DNA from: Clostridium sp. | GTDB lineage: Bacteria; Bacillota; Clostridia; Clostridiales; Clostridiaceae | Reading direction: 5' to 3' | NCBI RefSeq assembly: GCF_018372875.1 | Contig: NZ_JAHAIF010000003.1 | Location: 1-64,000, forward strand | DNA length: 64,000 nt | In this document: positions 32,850 through 40,663 of the stretch, piece by piece | Numbering within the stretch: the stretch's first letter is position 1 | How the letters are laid out: each line of letters starts with the position of its first letter | Position numbers and translations under genes: made by a program | Notes under the pieces: model-generated | What the model was told of the DNA's origin: nothing | Database searches by the model: none | The model's input: only the letters and a program-made list of their open reading frames with translations

Positions 32850-32923
32850 AAAACCTACCAATTCGGAATTTATAGCAATTATAGCTGATAAATTAAGATT
32901 AAAGAATAAAGTATCTTAATTGC
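32850..32923 (+). repeat. attR: original chromosomal 3' end of spo0A
   Basis: These 74 bases match 1247-1320 with two silent differences. The fragment encodes the last Spo0A residues ([22 protein letters not shown]) and the stop but has no start. It is thus a detached gene tail left by integration. Confidence 0.95.
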
Positions 32924-32995
32924 GCTATGACAAGTTTTAAAGTGAAATAATCTTTATAATTTAGTAGCAATAAATATAAATTTATATGATTAATA

Positions 32996-33046
32996 AAGAC
33001 ATCAACTAATCAGTTGTTAAAAACTGATTAGAAGGTGTCTTTTTTA
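32996..33046 (+). terminator. Original spo0A terminator, displaced by the prophage
   Basis: CTAATCAGT (33006-33014) pairs with ACTGATTAG (33023-33031), with outer AGACA/TGTCT pairs and a T run. It lies 73 bp after attR, so it is now about 31.7 kb from spo0A. Confidence 0.75.
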
Positions 33047-33161
33047 ACTAAAAATTTTAAGAAAATCCTAAGATATTGCTAAGATTAATATAAGTTTCCA
33101 TAAATTAATAATAAGAACTTATTGATAAATTTAAATAGTACTTAATTTGTTGGAGGTTTAT

Positions 33162-34022
33162 ATGAAAAAAATTAAATATATAATATTAATTACGCTAGCA
33201 ATAATAATTATTATGATAGCTTATACAGCTATAAAAAGACCTGATATTAAATATGGAATTATGACTTTATTTGATAAAAGACAAAGTATTACACTAGAAG
33301 AACTTGATATTGTAACACAGAAGGTAGATATATCAGATATAGAGGAAGGAAAATATAATAATATAAAGTATACCAACAATATGTGGCTTGTAAATAATGA
33401 TAATAAGCTAGATTATAACAATAATTTGAATTTGGTAGAATTTAGAGATACAGATCTTTTTGTAAATAGAGAAGTGGTAGAGCCATTAGAATCCTTATTT
33501 AAGGCTTCAAAAGAGTATACGGAAGACAAGCTTTTAATTATGTCTACGTATAGAGATAAAAGCGAACAAGAAGATTTATATAAGGAGGATAGTTCTCTTG
33601 CAGCAAAGGTTGGTTATAGTGAGCATGAGACAGGACTGGCTTTAGATTTATATGTACATACATTAGCACAGAAGAACTTTATAAAGTCACAAGTAGGTAA
33701 GTGGGTTAATAGTAATGCTTACAAATATGGTTTTATAATAAGGTATCCTTTTTTAGAAAAGAGTAAGACAGGCTTTAATTATGAACCATGGCACATAAGG
33801 TATGTTGGGGTGCCTCATTCTAATATTATTTATAATAATAGATTAACCCTAGAAGAATATTACCATCTTTATGAAAAAGATAAATTCTATAAATGTGATG
33901 AATATATAATTTCATATCAATCTTCTCATAATAATTTTTTAGACATTCCAAAAGATTACAAAATCATAGAGATATCTAAGGATAATAAAGGAGGGTACAT
34001 AATAACTTCAAAAATAAAATAA
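33162..34022 (+). CDS. VanY-type D-Ala-D-Ala carboxypeptidase (M15B)
   Basis: This would trim the terminal D-Ala from peptidoglycan precursors at the outer membrane face. The 286-aa protein has an N-terminal membrane segment (about 5-23). The zinc peptidase motifs are YSEHETGLALDL (H155, D162) and EPWHIRYV (E208, H211). ATG 33162 follows GGAGG; an upstream in-frame start at 33147 overlaps it. No vancomycin-resistance neighbours are present, so a housekeeping or sporulation role is more likely. Confidence 0.88.
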   Translation: MKKIKYIILITLAIIIIMIAYTAIKRPDIKYGIMTLFDKRQSITLEELDIVTQKVDISDIEEGKYNNIKYTNNMWLVNNDNKLDYNNNLNLVEFRDTDLFVNREVVEPLESLFKASKEYTEDKLLIMSTYRDKSEQEDLYKEDSSLAAKVGYSEHETGLALDLYVHTLAQKNFIKSQVGKWVNSNAYKYGFIIRYPFLEKSKTGFNYEPWHIRYVGVPHSNIIYNNRLTLEEYYHLYEKDKFYKCDEYIISYQSSHNNFLDIPKDYKIIEISKDNKGGYIITSKIK

Positions 34023-34041
34023 AAATTTAGAATAAATATAT

Positions 34042-34070
34042 CACATATTATGTGAATTATACATAATATA
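34042..34070 (+). promoter_or_regulatory. Candidate sigma-K-type promoter
   Basis: CACA (34042-34045), 16 bp, CATAATATA (34062-34070) fits the mother-cell sigma-K pattern (AC..-N16-CATAnnnTA). It lies 37 bp before a spore-coat-like gene. The assignment is by motif and context. Confidence 0.45.
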
Positions 34071-34106
34071 AACTATAATTAAATTTTGTTTTTGGAGGAT
34101 ATCAGA

Positions 34107-34598
34107 ATGTACAAAGAAGATTATGAATATAACAATAAATGTGAAGAAAAGTGTGAAGTTAATGTAAAAGAGGGTACTACAAAGTGCTATGATAAAGAAT
34201 ATGAAGTATGTGGCAAAAAGGAAGCTATTGTTAACAAGCATTACCATAACAATCACTTTACTAGATTCAATGATATTATGGTAACTGATTGTCACTTTGT
34301 TAAAAATTATGTTGAAGATTGTAACAGAGTTCATCATAAGGTAGAGACAATAGATTTAGGAACTAAGTATTTAGGATGTTCTACTATTGAAGAAAAGAAA
34401 TGTGAATGGAAAGAACCTAAGTGTCATGAGTCAAAGTGTGAAGAATGGAAGAAGGAACCTAAGAAAGAATGTAAAAAAGAATCTAAGAAATATATAGATG
34501 TATCTGAATGGGAAAAGAAAGATGAAGATTGTGGTTATAACTACTGGTGTGATTGCAAAGAAGAGAAGAACGATAAGGATTATGACTGTTGGAACTAA
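34107..34598 (+). CDS. Cys/His-rich CotD-like spore coat protein
   Basis: The 163-aa, highly charged protein is rich in Cys, His and Lys-Glu repeats. It has a CotD-like core KHYHNNHFTRFNDIMVTDCH (about 47-66). The C-terminal half is a Lys/Glu/Cys tail suited to cross-linking. GGAGG precedes ATG 34107 and a sigma-K-like promoter lies upstream. The gene at 34727 shares the HYHN..ND..ITD core, so they look paralogous. Confidence 0.65.
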   Translation: MYKEDYEYNNKCEEKCEVNVKEGTTKCYDKEYEVCGKKEAIVNKHYHNNHFTRFNDIMVTDCHFVKNYVEDCNRVHHKVETIDLGTKYLGCSTIEEKKCEWKEPKCHESKCEEWKKEPKKECKKESKKYIDVSEWEKKDEDCGYNYWCDCKEEKNDKDYDCWN

Positions 34599-34614
34599 AC
34601 AGAAGGATTATTTT

Positions 34615-34645
34615 GTAGAGGAGGATATTTCTCCTCTTCTATGAA
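34615..34645 (+). terminator. Hairpin after the first coat gene
   Basis: AGAGGAG pairs with CTCCTCT. A proper T run is missing, so termination may be weak. A second, larger near-perfect hairpin (about 34668-34701, AGCTCAA..TTGAGCT) precedes the next coat gene. Confidence 0.4.
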
Positions 34646-34726
34646 AATTAAATAACTATAGGTATATAGCTCAATTTAATTCTTTGAATTAATTTGAGCT
34701 AAATTTATATGAGAAAGGAAATTTAT

Positions 34727-34972
34727 ATGAAATATGAAGAATTAAAGAAAGAGGATGTAAAAGAGGATTGCTATATAGATATTCAAGGGGAAAAGAAAAA
34801 TATAAAGATTAATCATTATCACAATAGATACTATGTAAATAATAATGATATTTTTATTACTGATTATGTAGATGAATGTGGAAAAGTAAAGTATAGGGAT
34901 ATAAAGGTTAAAAAGAATGGTTGCACACTTTATAAAGAAGAGTATTTAGGAAGTAAAATAGTATCTGAATAA
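34727..34972 (+). CDS. Small CotD-like spore coat protein, 81 aa
   Basis: The core INHYHNRYYVNNNDIFITDYVDECGKVKYRDIKV parallels the preceding gene. ATG 34727 follows GAAAGGA; an in-frame ATG at 34709 overlaps the hairpin end and is less likely. A strong terminator follows. Coat function is inferred from similarity to the neighbour. Confidence 0.6.
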   Translation: MKYEELKKEDVKEDCYIDIQGEKKNIKINHYHNRYYVNNNDIFITDYVDECGKVKYRDIKVKKNGCTLYKEEYLGSKIVSE

Positions 34973-34982
34973 TAATTCAAGG

Positions 34983-35017
34983 AAAGAGGCCTAGAATAAA
35001 ATCTAAGCCTCTTTTTT
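34983..35017 (+). terminator. Terminator of the coat gene pair
   Basis: AAGAGGC / GCCTCTT with inner CTAGA / TCTAAG pairs, followed by six Ts. Confidence 0.85.
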
Positions 35018-35150
35018 ACAAAATATCACATTTTAGTGTAAGAATAGTGAATCTTTCCTAAATAATAAGAAGTATTTGTTAATAAAAGTTTAAAAAACTA
35101 TTTCTAATTCAAGAAATTTATAGTAAAATATACGTGAAAACTATACATAT

Positions 35151-35224
35151 TGGCAAATTTAGGGAAATCTAAAGACGCAAAGCTAAAGGAGCTAAGGTTT
35201 AATGACTATGCTAGCCAGTTGCTA
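35151..35224 (+). ncRNA. Cyclic di-GMP-I (GEMM-I) riboswitch aptamer
   Basis: Conserved elements appear in order: P1 strand TGGCAA (35151-35156), P2 TTTAG-GGAA-ATCTAAA, the invariant GACGCAAAGC (35174-35183), the AAGGTTTAAT..ATGCTAGCC P3 region, and the closing P1 strand TTGCTA (35219-35224). The long leader before the metallopeptidase gene continues downstream. Confidence 0.9.
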
Positions 35225-35313
35225 AAGAATCATATTCTTTAATTTCATAATAATAAGTATTTAACAAAATATGAAATTATATAGCAACTATCCTTTAGAG
35301 GGTAGTTTTTTTT
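35217..35313 (+). terminator. Riboswitch expression platform with terminator
   Basis: AGTTGCT (35217-35223, part of P1) can pair with AGCAACT (35283-35289), whose last bases also start the terminator stem AACTATCCT / AGGGTAGTT (35286-35307, T run to 35313). Ligand-bound P1 would free the terminator, so c-di-GMP is predicted to switch the downstream gene off. Confidence 0.7.
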
Positions 35314-35403
35314 ATTCTTTAGGAAATTATATATATTATTAAATTGTGGATAACTTCAACAATTTAGCGATATATTAGTTCATTTCTTCCTAAAGAATAA
35401 AAA
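35309..35403. repeat. 95-bp inverted-repeat element
   Basis: Perfect 16-bp arms (35309-35324 and 35388-35403) flank an AT-rich centre. The left-arm sequence ATTCTTTAGGAAATTATA also occurs at about 42274-42291 without a partner. This suggests a dispersed intergenic repeat or small MITE. Confidence 0.4.
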
Positions 35404-35415
35404 ACAAAATTATAT

Positions 35416-35507
35416 GCGCCTGGTCTTTTGCTCACATACGTTTCCAAAAGCCAGAATGCGCTGAAAAAAATCGACGACTCGGCAGGCTCGTCTTGACGAT
35501 TTTTTTA
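35416..35507 (+). promoter_or_regulatory. Second structured leader with terminator
   Basis: Stem GCGC-CTGG-CTTTTG (35416-35430) pairs with CAAAAG-CCAG-GCGC (35445-35461). It is followed by a terminator-like stem AAAAAAATCG (35464-35473) / CGATTTTTTT (35497-35506) with inner ACGA/TCGT. Its base composition is GC-richer than its surroundings. It lies 30 bp before the metallopeptidase start, so it can act as an attenuator. Identity is unknown. Confidence 0.5.
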
Positions 35508-35538
35508 TTTTAAATTATAACGATTGGAGGAAAATTTA

Positions 35539-38500
35539 GTGAAAAGAAAGGCTTTAGCTATTTTAATTGCTACTGTAATGGCAACTGAAATTATATCAAC
35601 TCAAGCAGTATCTGTTTATGCCACAACAAAAAGTAGTAATGTAAGCATAAATAGCAGTTTACAAGGTACATTAGAAGTAAGATTAAAGTTTGATGTACCA
35701 CTAAAACTTAGAAAAACAGAAGATACTAAATTAAATTTAAGCTTAAAATTAGGAGATCAAGAGGTACTTAAGGTTCCTGTTGGAAATAATGCTGAAGAAC
35801 AGTATGTTGGAAATATATGTTATAAAACATCAGCATTAGATTATTATTTAGAGGAAGCTAATGATAGTGATGTGTATTATTACGATGCTGTTATTAACAA
35901 TCTTCCAAAGGGTACATATACTTTAGAAATTAATGGAGAAGGTTTTGCTCCTTTAGTATTAAAAGAAAAAGTTGAAATAAAGGATTATTCAAAGAGAATT
36001 TATATAGGAAATGATAGAGAGGTTTCTTTAGTAGTAGACGTAGATGGTGATAATGTTACTACAGAGAAAGATTATAAATCCCTTTTAGAGAATATAGGGA
36101 CAAGCAACTTATTATATGATTTAAACAGAGATGGTGTAGTTGATATTGCAGATCTAGCCATTGTTCATGAAGCTATGAATAATAATGAAGAGAAGAAGGA
36201 AAGTATATACGATACTTCTGCAATAATTGATCCATCAGAGGTTGTAATCCTTGAAGAGGAAAAGGTTGGTGTAATTCATGGTGAAATAAAGGATCTTTTT
36301 GAGGATTCTGAGGAAGGAATTACAATTGAACTAAGCGAAACTCCAGAAGTAGATGAAGATGGTGAAAAAGTATTTGGAAGATTCTCAATTGAAGTTCCTA
36401 AAATAAAGGCAGAAGAAGTAGTTGTTGATGTTAAAGGAATTACAGAAGGTACTATTTTAGTTGAAACTGAAGATGGTAGAGTTATTAAGCAAAAGATAAA
36501 TAATAATGCAAGACTTGCTAGATCAACTGAGAATCCAGTATCAGATAAAGTAGTAATTAATTTAGAAAAACAAGTTGCAGTTAAAAAGATTACTATTAAG
36601 GTTAATGCTACAGATCCAACTAATACTAATCTTGCTCAAATAGGTAAGGTTGAATTCTTGAATGATGTATATCAAGAAGTTCCAAAGGCAGAAAGTACAG
36701 CTCCTACAATTTTAGAAGTAGAAACTGATGATGAAACAGTTAAGTTAAAATGGTTAGAACAAGTAAATATTGATGGATATGAAGTTTCTTATAAAACTAA
36801 TACTGGTAAAGATACATCAGAAAAGTTAACTAAAGTTGGAGGGAATTCAATAGAATTATCAGAACTTGAAAACTTTGAAGAGTATGAAATAAAGGTAAGA
36901 AGTTATAGTGGTGAAACATGGAAGGGTGAATGGTCAAAAACAGTTAAAGCAACTCCAGCACCTAAAAAAGCACCAGATGCTCCAGAAAATATAAATATTG
37001 TTGGTGAATACAGACAACTTAATATATCTTGGAAAAAGATGAAGGGGGCAGAGGGATATAATCTGTTCTATAGAGCAAAGGGAGAAGAGAACTTTAATAA
37101 GGTTTCTAATATAACTGGCGTTTCTACTATATTAACTGGACTTGAAGATAATGTTACTTATGAGGTTTATTTAACTTCATATAATAGCTTTGGTGAAAGT
37201 GGTAAATCAAAAATGTACACAGGAACTACCCTTTCTTTAATAGCTCCAGAAATACCAAACTATAAGCTTTTAAATACAGTTAATGAAATAGGAGAGGTTA
37301 CTAATCACATTGTAGATGTAACATATCCTAGAGGTGGAATAGATGGTAATCCTGTAACAGATAAAAATAAGTTTGCAATAGTAGATGGAGACTTTACATC
37401 TGCATGGTTACATAATGACTGGGATACTTCAATATATAGTAAATCAGCTCCAATAGTTGAATTTGATAATACATATGCAATGGATACTATAATGTTTTCT
37501 CCAAGATTTGATAAGCATACTAGAGAATTTTACAATTATGTAGTTAGATATTGGGATGAAGAAGGAAATGTTCATCAAATAGAAAATGAAGATATAAGAG
37601 CAACTAAAAAGGTTAGTAATGGAAAACCATATTATGTAGTGAAATTACCAGAAGCTATTAAGGCAAAGAAGGTTCAATTAAACTTAAGCGTATATGGTGG
37701 AGGAATACTAACAGTTTCAGAAATGAAATTCTATCATTATGATTCTATTGAGGATGATGTAAGAAACTTATTTAAGGATGATTTATTAATAGAATTAAAT
37801 GATAATGTAACACAAGATAAAGTGAATGAACTAAGAGAAAGAGCTAATACTAGTGATGTAGTAAGTGGTGAGTATCATCCAAATCAATCTATTATACTAG
37901 ATGAGCTTAAACTTGCAGAAGATATACTTAATGATGAAAACATAAGTAAAAATACATTTACAGTAAATCAAAATATAAGCAATAGTGGTAATAATTTAGG
38001 ACTTTCAAATGATTATCAGGCTTTAGGATACACAGCAAAAGCTGGGGAAGAAATTGTTGTTTATGTTGGAACAGAAGGAAATGTATTACCTGAACTTGCA
38101 TTTACTCAACATTATGGAGAAAGTGGAAAGTTTATTAATACAGTAAAGCTTAAAAAGGGTAAGAATGTACTACAAGTGCCTGCAATACATAATTTAGATG
38201 TAGAAAAGGGTGGAAGTATATATGTAAGATATCCAAATGGAAATCCTTCTAATAAAGAAATAAAAATAAGAATAAGTGGAGCTAAGGAAATTCCTCACTT
38301 AAATGTTTATGGAGACATAAATGATAGCAGTAAAGAAGGGGAAGTTAAGGAAAGTATCAGAGAATATATAAGAAGTTTAAAGGATCATGTTGATACTATG
38401 AAGGATGAGTATCCAAAGTTCTTTGCAAATAAGTCAGAGAATAAGTACAAATATGATGAAAAGACAAGCATCCTAAATACTACTGATATAGAAACAACTA

Positions 38501-40638
38501 AGGCTACTTTAAATTTACCTGCTTCAGCTATTTTAAATGGTATAACATCAGGTCTTAAAACAGAAGATGAACAAGTTGATAGATTATATGATAGCCTTCA
38601 AGCTCTAGAACAAATAATGGAGTTAATGTATGCTCAAAGAGGTGTAAGTGCAAATCCTGATTTCAATAATGATGGAAAGTTAGATGCATCAGAAAACAAG
38701 CATTTACAACCAAGAAGTAGAGTTAATATAAAATATCAAAGAATGTTTGCAGGAGCATTCATGTATGCATCAGGTCACCACGTTGGAATTGAATATGATT
38801 CAGCAAGTGGATTAGTTAATGGAAAGCCATATACATTTAATGAAGATGGAACTGTTAAAGAGTCAGGAGCATTATTTGGATGGGGAATTGCCCATGAAAT
38901 TGGACACGTAACTGAAATGAATGGCTTAGGTAGAGCAGAGGTAACAAATAATGTTATTGCATTGCTTGCACAAACATTAGATGATAAGGCACCTTCAAGA
39001 TTAGAAAGTTCAGATAAGTACACAGAAATATATGAGAAGGTAACATCTGAAACAATAGGTTTACCTGGAAATGTATTTACACAACTAGGAATGTTCTGGC
39101 AGTTACATTTAGCATATGATGAAAATCCAACATCAGTAATGCTTATAACTGATAGAGATAGTAATCCAACTAATGATTCTTTCTATGCAAGATTGTCTAA
39201 AAGAGCTAGAGAAGCTTCTGCAGAGGACTCTAAGTTATCTTATGAACAAAAGATTGTAAGATATGCATCAGATGTAGTTCAAAAAGACTTAACTGATTTC
39301 TTTAAGTCATGGGGAATAATTCCTTCAGAAGAAAATATAGCTTACATGGATGAAAATGGATATGAAAAAGAAGGTAGAAAGATTCAATATCTTAATGACA
39401 ATGGAAGAAGACAAATCCTTGCGGGAGTTAAGTCAATGTCAAAGGATACAACTGTAGAGGCATCCTTATCATATGATGATAGCACTAAGTCAAAGAGTGT
39501 AGAATTAACACTTGGAACTAATAAAGACTCAGATAAAATATTAGGATATGAAATTTATAGAAATGGAAAAGTTATAGGCTTTACTACTGATTCTAACTTT
39601 ACTGATTATGTTTCAGCTAATAATAGAGTATTTACATATGAAGTAGTAGCTTATGATTATCATTTAAATAAAACAGAAAAATTAACTCTTGATCCAATAA
39701 AGGTATCACATGATGGAAGTTTAACTAAAAACTTATGGGAAGTTGAAACTAATACGTCATCAAGTGAAGATGTTAATGACGAAAATAACACAACAGGACC
39801 AGTAGATAACCCAGCTATAAATAAGATTAAAGATAATAGTAATGATACAATATTTAAGGGTGATAGAACTAATAATCAAGATCCATATGTAATTGTGAAT
39901 TTAAATGAAGTTCAAAATATTGTTGGATTAAGATATACAGCTGGTATTGAAGATGGAGCGTTATCAAATAATACAATTTCAAATTATCAAATATTTGTAA
40001 GTAAAGACAAAGAAAATTGGACTTTAGCTAACAGTGGTAAATTTGATTTAAGTGTAGATAAGAATTCAGAAACTGTATACTTTAATGAAGAAGGTTCTAC
40101 AGGTGGTAAACAATTATGGTCACATGAAGCATCATACGTAAAAATTGTTGCTCCAAAGGCTAGTGGAATATCAATGGCAGAACTTGATATTATTGCACCT
40201 CCTGGAGATAATGTTGATTTAAAGGAATCTGGTGTAGGTACCCTTTCTGAAGACTTTATTTATGGAAAGAATGAAGGAGATATTATTCCAAAGGGATCAA
40301 TTATATTTACAGGAGAATATAGAGGAAACCCAGCATTTAATGCAGTTCTTTTAAGAGATAAGAAAGATAATGTAATTGAAGGTGAACAAATTCTTCTTGC
40401 AGAAGTACCTGAAAATGGACACCTTGGAGAAATAAGTAGTGGAACATGGATATTCTACTTAACTCCAGATAAGCTAAATACATTGCCAAAGGAAATAAGA
40501 GCTGAATTATATAGAGTAAATGATGCTGAAACTCTAGAAGGTCAAAGATTAGTAAGTGATACTTTATATGTAAATATACCTGAGGTATTACCTGAAATAA
40601 AATTTGAAGGTGGAATAATTCCAGAAAACATGAGATAA
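35539..40638 (+). CDS. Secreted multidomain M60-like metallopeptidase (mucinase-type)
   Basis: The 1699-aa protein has a signal peptide (1 to about 33), a dockerin-like pair of Ca loops (DVDGDNVTTEKDY near 168 and DLNRDGVVDIADL near 194) and two fibronectin III domains (about 388-475 and 482-570). Carbohydrate-binding/discoidin-like regions, and an M60-like gluzincin domain (about 900-1280) follow. The active site is HEIGH (H1119, E1120, H1123) and E1134. An EF-hand-type loop (near 1040) and C-terminal discoidin/FN3-like parts complete it. There is no LPxTG anchor. GTG 35539 lies eight bases after GGAGG. M60-like enzymes cleave glycoproteins such as mucins. A c-di-GMP riboswitch lies upstream. 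Confidence 0.88.
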   Translation: MKRKALAILIATVMATEIISTQAVSVYATTKSSNVSINSSLQGTLEVRLKFDVPLKLRKTEDTKLNLSLKLGDQEVLKVPVGNNAEEQYVGNICYKTSALDYYLEEANDSDVYYYDAVINNLPKGTYTLEINGEGFAPLVLKEKVEIKDYSKRIYIGNDREVSLVVDVDGDNVTTEKDYKSLLENIGTSNLLYDLNRDGVVDIADLAIVHEAMNNNEEKKESIYDTSAIIDPSEVVILEEEKVGVIHGEIKDLFEDSEEGITIELSETPEVDEDGEKVFGRFSIEVPKIKAEEVVVDVKGITEGTILVETEDGRVIKQKINNNARLARSTENPVSDKVVINLEKQVAVKKITIKVNATDPTNTNLAQIGKVEFLNDVYQEVPKAESTAPTILEVETDDETVKLKWLEQVNIDGYEVSYKTNTGKDTSEKLTKVGGNSIELSELENFEEYEIKVRSYSGETWKGEWSKTVKATPAPKKAPDAPENINIVGEYRQLNISWKKMKGAEGYNLFYRAKGEENFNKVSNITGVSTILTGLEDNVTYEVYLTSYNSFGESGKSKMYTGTTLSLIAPEIPNYKLLNTVNEIGEVTNHIVDVTYPRGGIDGNPVTDKNKFAIVDGDFTSAWLHNDWDTSIYSKSAPIVEFDNTYAMDTIMFSPRFDKHTREFYNYVVRYWDEEGNVHQIENEDIRATKKVSNGKPYYVVKLPEAIKAKKVQLNLSVYGGGILTVSEMKFYHYDSIEDDVRNLFKDDLLIELNDNVTQDKVNELRERANTSDVVSGEYHPNQSIILDELKLAEDILNDENISKNTFTVNQNISNSGNNLGLSNDYQALGYTAKAGEEIVVYVGTEGNVLPELAFTQHYGESGKFINTVKLKKGKNVLQVPAIHNLDVEKGGSIYVRYPNGNPSNKEIKIRISGAKEIPHLNVYGDINDSSKEGEVKESIREYIRSLKDHVDTMKDEYPKFFANKSENKYKYDEKTSILNTTDIETTKATLNLPASAILNGITSGLKTEDEQVDRLYDSLQALEQIMELMYAQRGVSANPDFNNDGKLDASENKHLQPRSRVNIKYQRMFAGAFMYASGHHVGIEYDSASGLVNGKPYTFNEDGTVKESGALFGWGIAHEIGHVTEMNGLGRAEVTNNVIALLAQTLDDKAPSRLESSDKYTEIYEKVTSETIGLPGNVFTQLGMFWQLHLAYDENPTSVMLITDRDSNPTNDSFYARLSKRAREASAEDSKLSYEQKIVRYASDVVQKDLTDFFKSWGIIPSEENIAYMDENGYEKEGRKIQYLNDNGRRQILAGVKSMSKDTTVEASLSYDDSTKSKSVELTLGTNKDSDKILGYEIYRNGKVIGFTTDSNFTDYVSANNRVFTYEVVAYDYHLNKTEKLTLDPIKVSHDGSLTKNLWEVETNTSSSEDVNDENNTTGPVDNPAINKIKDNSNDTIFKGDRTNNQDPYVIVNLNEVQNIVGLRYTAGIEDGALSNNTISNYQIFVSKDKENWTLANSGKFDLSVDKNSETVYFNEEGSTGGKQLWSHEASYVKIVAPKASGISMAELDIIAPPGDNVDLKESGVGTLSEDFIYGKNEGDIIPKGSIIFTGEYRGNPAFNAVLLRDKKDNVIEGEQILLAEVPENGHLGEISSGTWIFYLTPDKLNTLPKEIRAELYRVNDAETLEGQRLVSDTLYVNIPEVLPEIKFEGGIIPENMR

Positions 40639-40663
40639 ATAAAGCTTTATATAGGAGGATACT

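Larger units (their letters stand above)
1263..32923 (+). mobile_element. Integrated prophage (about 31.6 kb) in the 3' end of spo0A
   Basis: The element is bounded by a duplicated spo0A 3' end (1263-1320 and 32866-32923, 58 of 58 bases identical). A tyrosine integrase gene sits 145 bp inside the left end. Contents are phage genes: regulators, Rha antirepressor, terminase, portal, protease, capsid, tail tube and tape measure. The structural genes are in HK97-like siphovirus order. Tail-tip, receptor-binding and lysis genes are absent, as is any recognisable CI-type repressor or replicative helicase/polymerase. It is therefore probably a degraded prophage or a helper-dependent element. Repeat-to-repeat distance is 31,603 bp. 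Confidence 0.93.

Noticed and set aside
33162..34022. Vancomycin-resistance determinant
   Set aside because: VanY-type peptidases are common in clostridia, and none of vanH, vanA, vanX, vanR or vanS is nearby.
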